A DNA stretch of 5,754 nucleotides from contig DUGD01000083.1 of the NCBI GenBank assembly GCA_013331575.1, positions 4,729 through 10,482 of the forward strand. Reading direction: 5' to 3'. Positions within the stretch are counted from its first letter, which is position 1. Each line of letters opens with the position of its first letter. The position numbers were made by a program, and so were the translations under genes. The DNA is from Candidatus Woesearchaeota archaeon. Lineage in GTDB: Archaea; Nanobdellota; Nanobdellia; Woesearchaeales; UBA525. Positions 1 to 4,869 of the stretch are shown piece by piece. Under the pieces are notes generated by a model that saw nothing but the letters and a program-made list of their open reading frames with translations, did not search any database and had not been told where the DNA came from.

Positions 1-1
1 G

Positions 2-115
2 AATTCCGAACAAGAGCTACGCGACAACGCGCCCGATGTCCCGAACGCCGCACGCATCTACGAGTACAACGCGGCCATACGTTTGGTGCTTGAAGCGATA
101 GCGCTCTACCCATGA
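2..115 (+). CDS. C-terminal end of an unrecognised protein (5' end outside window)
   Basis: The frame starting at base 2 is open for 37 codons and ends in TGA at 113-115. The visible tail is hydrophilic, then probably helical, ending in AARIYEYNAAIRLVLEAIALYP. The stop lies six bases before the cyclase ATG, and the cyclase ribosome-binding site overlaps it, so the two genes are very probably co-transcribed. The pattern of Tyr-Asn followed by a helix ending in Tyr-Pro faintly recalls the YN...FP stretch of LemA-type proteins, but LemA normally continues about 40 residues further, so I do not assign a family. Codon choice (GCG, CGC, ATC, GTG) matches the following gene, which supports real coding. 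Confidence 0.6.
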   Translation, partial: NSEQELRDNAPDVPNAARIYEYNAAIRLVLEAIALYP

Positions 116-118
116 GGA
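114..118 (+). promoter_or_regulatory. Shine-Dalgarno sequence of the cyclase gene
   Basis: GAGGA ends three bases before the ATG at 122 and overlaps the TGA stop of the preceding reading frame. It supports the ATG at 122 as the start and suggests translational coupling to the upstream gene. The spacing is slightly short but usable. By contrast, the nitroreductase and ART-like genes later in the window have no such sequence. Confidence 0.55.
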
Positions 119-121
119 CTG

Positions 122-2023
122 ATGCGCCGGACAAACATCCACATCGCGATAACCGCCTCTATCGTAGCGGCGTTCTGTGTATCGCTTTTTTTCCTGGGAG
201 TCTTCGGGAGTTTCGACCGTCATCTATCCGACGCGCTCTACGGCGGCGACATCGTATCTCCGGATATCGTTATCATAGGCATCGATGATGCCAGCCTGCA
301 AGAGATCGGCCGGTGGCCGTGGGACCGGCGCAATTTCACCGTGCTGCTCGAACGGACGCGTCAGGCATCGATCGTAGGGATCGATCTAGCATTCCTCGAG
401 AAGAGCTCCCCTGAAGCGGATGCATCGCTTACGACCGCGATGGCCAGTAGGCCGGTCGTCCTGGTGAGCGAGTACACCTCGTTTTCCAAAGACGCATCCG
501 GCGCGATAACAGGGAGTGATCTGCTGCTTCCGGTCGTGGGGGCCGCTCCGCGGACAGGATACGCGAATATCGTCAGCGATGGTGACGGAGTCGTGCGGTC
601 CATCAATCTCGCTCTCGGCGATGAACAAGCGTTCAGCGCAATGCTCTATGAGCAGTTCACCGGAATCCGATATCCGATGACTGATCGTTTCCTCATCAAG
701 TTCCCGGGGCCGCCAGGGTCATTCCGACGCGTTAGCGCCGCCGATGTGATAGCAGGCCGCATACCGGAAGACCGGTTCGATGGCAAGATAGTCCTTTTGG
801 GAGCGGTAGCGACGGACTTTCATGATGATGCCATAGTGCCGACGAGCGGCGGCAGGCCGATGCCGGGTGTGGAGATACACGCGAGCGCGCTCCAGACGAT
901 GCTGTTGCAGCAAGAACTCGCGTATGTGCCGGCATGGATTACTATTCTCTCAATCATCCTCGCCGTCGTCATCGTTGCGCTACTGTCACACCGATTGCAC
1001 GCTCTCGCGTCCAGCATTATCATAGTATGTATGGTGGTTGTCCATATCGGTGTCGGGTTCGCTTTGTTCGAACGGAATATCATTCTGCCTTTGCTCTATG
1101 TCCCGCTCGCTATCGTCCTTGCGTTCACAACGATATCGCTATTACAGCTCGTCGATGAGCGCATCGCGAAGCGTAAGGTAAGCGATGCGTTCGGCAAGTA
1201 TGTGAGTCCGCACGTGCTCGAGCAGATCATGCATGCCGACGTTCGGCTAGGGGGCGAACGACGGGAGCTATCTATCCTTTTTTCGGACGTGCGCGGGTTC
1301 ACAGGCATCAGCGAGAAGCTATCGCCCGAAGAGCTCGTCGATTTCATCAACAGTTATTTCGATGGAGCGACGCGGGAGATAATGTCGCGTAACGGTCTGG
1401 TCGATAAATTCATCGGCGATGCCATCATGGCGTTCTGGAACGCGCCAGTGCGGGACGCTGATCATCCGACACATGCAGTGCTCTCCGCGCTCGCGATGCG
1501 GGATGTGGTGCGCGCGCTGCGAAAAGAGCACAAGGGACGGTTCCCTGCGTTGGATGTCGGCATCGGCATCAATACCGGCGAAGCGGTCGTCGGCAATGTC
1601 GGGAGCGCGCAACGTCTCTCCTATACCGCTATTGGCGATAGCGTGAATCTCGCATCGCGTCTCGAGGGATTGACGAAACAATACGGCGTCACTATCATCA
1701 TCAGCGATGACACACGCCGCAGGCTACGTGAGGACATCGTCGTGCGCGAGCTGGACAAGGTCTTGGTGAAGGGGAAGAAGCAACCAGTCGTCATCTACGA
1801 GGTTGTCGGACTTGAAGGCGCGGTCGATGCAAAATCATGTGCGGCTATCAAGCGCTACGAATCGGCGCTGCGGTTGTACTACGACGGTAAATGGAGTGCT
1901 GCTGCGAAAGGGTTCTCTACTGTCAACGATGGCGCCGGTAGGATGATGCGCGCGCGATGCGAAGAGTTCGCGCGCAATCCCCCGGCGCATTGGCACGGCG
2001 CGTACGAGATGACGAGCAAGTGA
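122..2023 (+). CDS. CHASE2-domain class III adenylate cyclase
   Basis: Membrane-bound enzyme expected to make cyclic AMP from ATP in response to an extracytoplasmic signal. In the 633 residues I see an N-terminal membrane helix (about 8-29), a CHASE2 sensor domain (about 33-265, with VIIGIDDASLQEIGRWPWDR and GKIVLLGAVATDFHD as typical blocks), three closely spaced helices (about 272-343), a linker containing FGKYVSPHVLEQI, and the catalytic domain (about 381-560). Metal-binding Asp389 (ILFSDVRGFT) and Asp433 (KFIGDAIMAFW) are present. Lys429 and Thr502 occupy the purine-selecting positions and indicate ATP rather than GTP. Asn509 and Arg513 (SVNLASRLE) supply the transition-state residues. 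The tail (about 561-633), with a helical 'lyydGkWsaA' segment, RC, NPP and a final K, is usual for this family. Length and architecture look intact. CHASE2 cyclases are mainly known from bacteria, so this gene is unexpected if the host is an archaeon. The ligand is unknown. Confidence 0.95.
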   Translation: MRRTNIHIAITASIVAAFCVSLFFLGVFGSFDRHLSDALYGGDIVSPDIVIIGIDDASLQEIGRWPWDRRNFTVLLERTRQASIVGIDLAFLEKSSPEADASLTTAMASRPVVLVSEYTSFSKDASGAITGSDLLLPVVGAAPRTGYANIVSDGDGVVRSINLALGDEQAFSAMLYEQFTGIRYPMTDRFLIKFPGPPGSFRRVSAADVIAGRIPEDRFDGKIVLLGAVATDFHDDAIVPTSGGRPMPGVEIHASALQTMLLQQELAYVPAWITILSIILAVVIVALLSHRLHALASSIIIVCMVVVHIGVGFALFERNIILPLLYVPLAIVLAFTTISLLQLVDERIAKRKVSDAFGKYVSPHVLEQIMHADVRLGGERRELSILFSDVRGFTGISEKLSPEELVDFINSYFDGATREIMSRNGLVDKFIGDAIMAFWNAPVRDADHPTHAVLSALAMRDVVRALRKEHKGRFPALDVGIGINTGEAVVGNVGSAQRLSYTAIGDSVNLASRLEGLTKQYGVTIIISDDTRRRLREDIVVRELDKVLVKGKKQPVVIYEVVGLEGAVDAKSCAAIKRYESALRLYYDGKWSAAAKGFSTVNDGAGRMMRARCEEFARNPPAHWHGAYEMTSK

Positions 2024-2243
2024 CCCGCAAGTTATCTCCGTTGTTCTCGTATTTTTCGCTGTTGAGCATCTATGCATTCGCAGGTCGTACCTCGCACGAG
2101 GGCTGCGGCCACGAAGAATCCCCATGGCGAATTCTTGTGCAAGAATTCTGCAGAGTTCTTTGCAGCTCGTGCTTCTGCCTAGACTCCAAGCAGCGAAGAA
2201 GCTACTTGTGATGACGCGATCGAATATACTGCTTGGTGTGATG
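2024..2243. other. Convergent intergenic spacer between the cyclase and the ART-like gene
   Basis: No convincing gene lies in these 220 bases; the short plus-strand frames here have no family resemblance and no ribosome-binding site. The spacer holds a T5 run (2052-2056), which could help end plus-strand transcription if the host is archaeal, and a strong palindrome at 2129-2148. Because it receives transcripts from both sides it is a natural place for terminators. Confidence 0.5.
2129..2148. repeat. 20 bp perfect inverted repeat, possible hairpin
   Basis: GAATTCTTG (2129-2137) and its exact reverse complement CAAGAATTC (2140-2148) are separated by TG. As DNA this is an almost continuous palindrome; as RNA the tight two-base gap would open into a small loop. 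AAGAAT at 2114-2119 can also pair with ATTCTT at 2131-2136, so two folds compete. CTGCA (2149-2153) and TGCAG (2162-2166) form another weaker stem directly after it. Its place 105 bases after the cyclase stop, between convergent genes, fits a terminator or a dimeric protein site. No T tract follows, so a classical bacterial terminator is not shown. Confidence 0.5.
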
Positions 2244-2609
2244 TTATACCTGTGTTATCGTCAAGAATCTTCCCTCTGGAAGCGCGCCGCGATATCTGTA
2301 CCCTTTTGAATCAGGATCGGGGCTTAATAGTTCGTCATCGGGGACATCCACTGTTATGACCACCGGTCTCCTATCTTCCGCAGTATATTCTTGTCTTGCG
2401 TGTGCGGAGGAGTATCTTGCACATCTGCATGCCTGATCGAAAGATGTCCAGAAATAGACGTGTTCTGAAGACGATGATCTGTACTGGCCAAGCGTCATCC
2501 ATTCGAAGATGTGGCTTTCATCTTCCGGACTCGTCTTTCCCGGTACTATGGCGTGATCGTGCAGTATTTCCTCCAGGTGACGTAGTATGGTGGAATGATG
2601 ACCTATCAT
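2244..2609 (-). CDS. Small protein resembling ADP-ribosyltransferase (PARP/KptA-like) folds
   Basis: A 121-residue frame on the minus strand. I cannot name a family with certainty. The order of blocks resembles small ART-fold proteins: an N-terminal HHST with a following helix (residues 4-19, compare the 'HGT...L..IL..G' opening), IVPGK at 21-25, then HVYFWTSFDQACRCARY (50-66, compare 'vYlt.s...A..yA'), a strand VVITVDVPDDELLSPDPD (83-100), and a closing YRYRGALPEGRFLTI. His5 and Tyr52 would be the NAD-binding pair; a third catalytic residue is not clear. At 121 residues it is near the minimum for the fold. The upstream frame closes at a stop about 55 bases before, with no better start than this ATG, which lacks a Shine-Dalgarno but has an AT-rich box 27 bp before it. 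Local GC is lower than in neighbouring genes, possibly reflecting transfer. If not an ART it is simply hypothetical. Confidence 0.6.
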   Translation of the reverse strand: MIGHHSTILRHLEEILHDHAIVPGKTSPEDESHIFEWMTLGQYRSSSSEHVYFWTSFDQACRCARYSSAHARQEYTAEDRRPVVITVDVPDDELLSPDPDSKGYRYRGALPEGRFLTITQV

Positions 2610-2631
2610 CTGACGCAGGATATCGATCCGA

Positions 2632-2641
2632 CTTAAAAAAA
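2632..2641 (-). terminator. T7 tract after the cupin gene; possible terminator and TATA box
   Basis: On the minus strand seven T residues (2641-2635) begin nine bases after the cupin stop, the longest homopolymer run I noticed in the window. Oligo-T runs in the RNA-like strand are sufficient terminators in archaea. The same element, read TTTTTTTAAG, is centred about 27 bp before the ATG at 2609, where an archaeal TATA box for a leaderless transcript would sit. It may end the nitroreductase-cupin transcript and start the next one. Both roles are inferred from position. Confidence 0.4.
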
Positions 2642-2649
2642 CTTCGAGC

Positions 2650-2997
2650 CTACTGTCGTCTCGTCATCATCCAGAACTCCAGTTCTTCATCGCCCACTTT
2701 TGCGGTGTGCACGAGATTTGCCGGGACGACAAGAAGGTCATTCGTGCCTTGGGTGTAGTTCATCTTGCCGTCGGAGTGCGTGAGGCGTCCGCGCGTCACC
2801 AGCAGGAGTTGTGGTCGTCCGTGCGCGTGCTCCTCGAACTCGTACCGGGCAGGAAACCACCCATCCTGTGCATAGACGTTTTTGTTGCCAAGCAGCGCTT
2901 TCACCTGCTTGTCAGTGAGGTGGTAGAGCGCTAGGCGATCCCAGCGTTCTTGCACGAGTTCATCGACTTTTCCGAGATCTTCGGCGATGGCGTTCAT
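2650..2997 (-). CDS. Small single-domain cupin protein
   Basis: A 115-residue protein with a short helical N-terminus (about 1-45) and a cupin beta-barrel. Motif 1 is seen as EEHAHGRPQLLLVTRG, giving metal ligands His57 and His59, with Gln63 where the classical motif has Glu. Motif 2 is GTNDLLVVPANLVHTAKVGDEE with His97 as the remaining ligand. A divalent metal (Fe, Mn, Ni or Zn) is therefore likely, but the substrate cannot be read from sequence, and many such small cupins act as isomerases, dioxygenases or sensors. I chose the ATG at 2997. A TTG at 3006 would overlap the nitroreductase stop as TTGA and add three residues; neither start has a Shine-Dalgarno, so translation is probably coupled to the gene before it. 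It shares a transcript with the nitroreductase. Confidence 0.85.
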   Translation of the reverse strand: MNAIAEDLGKVDELVQERWDRLALYHLTDKQVKALLGNKNVYAQDGWFPARYEFEEHAHGRPQLLLVTRGRLTHSDGKMNYTQGTNDLLVVPANLVHTAKVGDEELEFWMMTRRQ

Positions 2998-3002
2998 GGA
3001 TA

Positions 3003-3638
3003 TCAACAGTATTCGACGATCTCTGACGCGGGGAATCGCACCTTGGCAGCGCCCGCGTACTTGTCCGTTGACGCACGGTAACCGATGGGGCAGAGCGCGG
3101 TGACGGTATAATCGGTCATGCCGAGGACCTCATCGACCTTTTTCGGGTCGAATCCTTCCATGGGGCACGCGTCGATGCCTTTTTGTGCGGCGGTGAGCAA
3201 GAGTGTACCGAGCGCGATGTAGACTTGGCGTTGGTTCCACGCGGTGATGGCCTCGGGCGGCATGTTCCGTACGGTGCCGAGCATTATATCCTCATATCCT
3301 TTGAGCGCTTCGATTGTGGTGTTGCGCGCTTTTGCCGTTGCTGTGACGAACTTGCGGATGTAATCATCATGGATGTCCTTGCGGGCGGCGAGCACGATAA
3401 GATGCGATGCGTCCGTCACTTGGGATTGGTTCCACGCATGCTCTTTGATCTTCGCGCGGAGCGCGGGATCGCGCACCACGATGAACTTCCACGGTTGCAG
3501 GCCGAACGAGCTTGCGGAGAGGCGCAATGATTCGGTGAGCTCATGAACCTCTGCATCGGGAATCTTCTTCGCGGGATCGAATTGTTTTGTAGCGTAGCGC
3601 CACTCGAGCGCAGGTATGATTGAGGGTGTAGCTGTCAT
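3003..3638 (-). CDS. NfsB-type NAD(P)H-dependent nitroreductase (FMN flavoprotein)
   Basis: A cytosolic flavoenzyme predicted to transfer electrons from NAD(P)H via FMN to nitroaromatics, quinones or similar acceptors, normally as a homodimer. At 211 residues it is close to E. coli NfsB (217) and collinear with it: WRYATKQFDPAKKI (13-26), the FMN-binding LSASSFGLQPWKFIVV (40-55), DASHLIVLAARK (76-87), the second FMN region running from AWNQRQVYIALGTLL (133-147) to GIDACPMEGFDP (154-165), and CPIGYR (183-188), equivalent to VPVGHR. All core blocks look intact. The ATG at 3638 has no Shine-Dalgarno; instead TTTTATAAG lies about 26 bp upstream, which suggests a leaderless mRNA. It is first in a transcript with the cupin, whose start lies at or next to this stop. 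Paired repeats just beyond the TATA box suggest regulation. The physiological substrate is unknown. Confidence 0.93.
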   Translation of the reverse strand: MTATPSIIPALEWRYATKQFDPAKKIPDAEVHELTESLRLSASSFGLQPWKFIVVRDPALRAKIKEHAWNQSQVTDASHLIVLAARKDIHDDYIRKFVTATAKARNTTIEALKGYEDIMLGTVRNMPPEAITAWNQRQVYIALGTLLLTAAQKGIDACPMEGFDPKKVDEVLGMTDYTVTALCPIGYRASTDKYAGAAKVRFPASEIVEYC

Positions 3639-3659
3639 ATCAATTTGGAGGTCGGCGTC

Positions 3660-3668
3660 TTATAAAAG
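3660..3668 (-). promoter_or_regulatory. TATA-box-like promoter of the nitroreductase-cupin unit
   Basis: Read on the minus strand this is CTTTTATAAG-like, centred about 26 bp from the ATG at 3638. In archaea the TATA box is centred about 26-27 bp before the transcription start, so the mRNA would begin at or next to the start codon, matching the missing Shine-Dalgarno. A bacterial -10 reading (TATAAG) is possible, but then a leader of about 20 bases without a ribosome-binding site would result. Confidence 0.5.
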
Positions 3669-3693
3669 GATTCTCCAGAATGATTCCAGAATC
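3669..3693. promoter_or_regulatory. Possible operator: paired direct and inverted repeats
   Basis: TCCAGAAT occurs at 3674-3681 and 3685-3692, an 11 bp period, so both copies face the same side of the helix. GATTCT (3669-3674) and AGAATC (3688-3693) form an inverted repeat around them, and GAATGATTC (3678-3686) is itself palindromic. The block abuts the TATA box of the nitroreductase gene, where a repressor would block TBP/TFB or an activator would help. The regulator is not encoded in the window as far as I can tell. Confidence 0.4.
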
Positions 3694-3739
3694 ACTCCTA
3701 TATTCTTTCTACTATCGCCCGTTGATTCGCGGGAATATG

Positions 3740-3747
3740 TTTATAAA
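3740..3747 (+). promoter_or_regulatory. TATA-box-like promoter of the KaiC/RAD55-type ATPase gene
   Basis: TTTATAAA is centred 28 bp before the ATG at 3772, the spacing expected for an archaeal leaderless or near-leaderless transcript. A weak AGGA (3764-3767) lies four bases before the ATG and could act as a Shine-Dalgarno if transcription starts further upstream. A GAATAT copy (3733-3738) just upstream has its inverse at 3700-3705. Confidence 0.5.
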
Positions 3748-3771
3748 CACTCTTTGTTTAAATAGGAACAC

Positions 3772-4566
3772 ATGGTCGTGAATATAGATCATAAACCCAT
3801 TCTGTCTAAACGGGAACGTATACTCTTGCACGTATCAGGTCTTGATGAATTATTCCATGAAGGGATACCTGTGGGGCATTCTGTGCTCGTGGAGGGCGGC
3901 CCTGGAAGCGGCAAGACATTACTCTGCCTGCAAGTCGCATATGAGCATGCGAAACGAGGGAAGAAAGTGCTCATCATGTCGTTCGAGGAGCCTGAAGAGC
4001 AGTTACGTGAGCACATGGCGGTCTTTGGATGGGATACTGAACCGCTGGAGAAGAAAGGAGTACTCAAGATCAAGCGTTTCAGCGCGCTTGATATATCGAG
4101 GAGTGTAGAGGCATTGTTGTCAGAGGCAAAGAAAGAGCTACTTATCGATATTCAGCCCGTCCTCATCCCTAAGGACTTCACGCCCGATCTCGTGATTGTG
4201 GACTCCATAAGCGCGATATCATCCGCGTTCAGCGGCGAAGAGAGCCGCTTCCGTATCTACATGGAGCAGTTCTTCCGGTATATGGAGCGTGAGCGTGCGT
4301 CGTCCCTTCTGATACGGGAAGTCGCCAATCCCACGCATACAGGAGGCGCGTATGTAGAGCACGGCGAGGCCATCAGTTTCCTCTCCGACGGCATCATCGT
4401 GCTGTATAACGTGTTGTATGATGGAGGCCGTCGTGGACGCGCGGTGGAAGTCCTCAAGATGCGCGGCGACGACATCAAACGGGGTATCTACGAAGGAGAG
4501 ATACGACGCGGCAAGGGATGGATCGTCTCGAAGAAACTCCTATCTGGAAAACAGACGCTGACGTGA
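3772..4566 (+). CDS. KaiC/RAD55-type RecA-superfamily ATPase, single domain
   Basis: A 264-residue cytosolic P-loop ATPase of the KaiC/RadA-like group. Visible in order: the family opening SGLDELFHEGIPVGHSVLVE (22-41), Walker A GGPGSGKT (42-49), the catalytic-glutamate motif FEEP (71-74), Walker B LVIVDS (140-145), a strand FLSDGIIVLYN (203-213), and the C-terminal VEVLKMRGDDIKRGIYEGEI (225-244), equivalent to the KMRG region of KaiC. Only one ATPase domain is present, so it is not the double-domain cyanobacterial clock protein, and no KaiA or KaiB is nearby. Single-domain relatives are especially abundant in archaea, where they are linked to signalling, motility (FlaH-like) and DNA repair; the exact role here is open. 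The insert around 112-138 is longer than in minimal family members. It faces away from the nitroreductase unit and has its own TATA-like box. The start is fixed by the box and the lack of a closer ATG. Confidence 0.9.
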   Translation: MVVNIDHKPILSKRERILLHVSGLDELFHEGIPVGHSVLVEGGPGSGKTLLCLQVAYEHAKRGKKVLIMSFEEPEEQLREHMAVFGWDTEPLEKKGVLKIKRFSALDISRSVEALLSEAKKELLIDIQPVLIPKDFTPDLVIVDSISAISSAFSGEESRFRIYMEQFFRYMERERASSLLIREVANPTHTGGAYVEHGEAISFLSDGIIVLYNVLYDGGRRGRAVEVLKMRGDDIKRGIYEGEIRRGKGWIVSKKLLSGKQTLT

Positions 4567-4763
4567 TTCCTGTCCGGGTACATTCTCAAGGCTATGCGGT
4601 GGATTCGACGGTCACTTCGCTGCGCGTTCGTATGCTCGCAAAGGAGACGAAACGTCTCTTTGCGCACGAATTCGACACAACGCGAATTCGTCGCGTCCCT
4701 CGCACGCGTGCGTCGAAGGGGTTGCATGAATCACCTCTTCTCCTGCAATTCACAAGACATTGA
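4563..4763 (+). CDS. Possible small coupled ORF, unrecognised (66 residues)
   Basis: A frame beginning with GTG at 4563 overlaps the ATPase stop as GTGA, the arrangement often seen in translationally coupled gene pairs, and runs to TGA at 4761-4763. The product would be basic and Arg-rich (SLRVRMLAKETKRLF near the middle) with no known motif. Codon use looks like the neighbouring genes. Against it: no Shine-Dalgarno, and strong hairpins and palindromes at 4637-4712 lie inside it, which is unusual for coding DNA. It could be a decayed or frameshifted gene end or chance. Confidence 0.25.
   Translation: MIPVRVHSQGYAVDSTVTSLRVRMLAKETKRLFAHEFDTTRIRRVPRTRASKGLHESPLLLQFTRH
4637..4664 (+). repeat. 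Strong RNA hairpin with AAA loop
   Basis: CGCAAAG-G-AGACG (4637-4649) pairs with CGTCTCTTTGCG (4653-4664): twelve base pairs with one bulged G and an AAA loop at 4650-4652. No T tract follows, so it is not a standard terminator. Its last three bases (GCG, 4662-4664) can instead pair in the next hairpin. Confidence 0.55.
4662..4695 (+). repeat. Inverted repeat built of two CGAATTCG palindromes
   Basis: ACGAATTCG (4666-4674) and CGAATTCGT (4683-4691) are inverse copies across eight bases (ACACAACG). With one bulged C the stem extends by GCG (4662-4664) and CGC (4692-4694). Each arm contains a self-complementary octamer. The GCG is shared with the preceding hairpin, so the two cannot both form fully. 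Confidence 0.5.
4701..4712. repeat. Perfect 12 bp palindrome
   Basis: CGCACGCGTGCG equals its own reverse complement. It lies seven bases after the two preceding stem-loops and is a potential protein-binding site or dimerising RNA element. A 12 bp palindrome is not very rare by chance in CG-rich DNA, so its company matters more than it does alone. Confidence 0.45.
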
Positions 4764-4838
4764 GAGGAGGTTACCGACGTCGCTTGTCGCTTTGTCGGCG
4801 ATATCGCAAGGCAGCGTCATCAGATGTCCTTGATCGCT

Positions 4839-4868
4839 GTCCGGACGGGGCTTTATTCTTTCTCTTCT
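4839..4868 (+). terminator. Possible transcription end: GC-rich palindrome then T-rich tract
   Basis: GTCCGGAC (4839-4846) is followed by GGGG and then a pyrimidine-rich run (CTTTATTCTTTCTCTTCT, 4851-4868). Such T-rich tracts end transcripts in archaea, and the site is just before the convergent gene's stop. The palindrome cannot form a large loop and the T tract is interrupted, so this is tentative. Confidence 0.28.
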
Positions 4869-4869
4869 G

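Larger units (their letters stand above)
4567..4869. other. Convergent spacer with dense secondary structure
   Basis: Apart from the doubtful small ORF, these 303 bases hold no gene I can support. Main contents are a hairpin and palindrome cluster (4637-4712), a purine-rich GAGAGGAGG (4762-4770) with no plausible start codon after it, a 7-base tandem repeat GTCGCTT (4779-4792), and a GC-rich palindrome followed by a T-rich stretch near the right end. Confidence 0.5.

Noticed and set aside
1..6. GAATTC at the first bases as a cloning junction
   Set aside because: The same hexamer occurs at 2129, 2143, 4668 and 4684 within natural-looking palindromes, and the reading frame runs through the first one, so a vector artefact cannot be claimed.
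2024..2243. tRNA or other standard RNA gene in the convergent spacer
   Set aside because: No GTTCGAATC-like T arm, CCA end or cloverleaf pairing was found on either strand.
2396..2758. 120-residue plus-strand frame
   Set aside because: It overlaps the cupin and ART-like genes in antisense, has low-complexity Ser runs and Arg/Cys-rich content typical of shadow frames, and no family resemblance.
3183..3530. 115-residue plus-strand frame inside the nitroreductase
   Set aside because: Exact antisense of a clear NfsB-type gene; no independent signal.
3772..4566. Circadian clock KaiC
   Set aside because: Only one ATPase domain, no phosphorylation-site region and no KaiA/KaiB neighbours.
4779..4797. 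Tandem GTCGCTT repeat as a CRISPR or satellite seed
   Set aside because: Only two full 7-base copies; compatible with chance or slippage.
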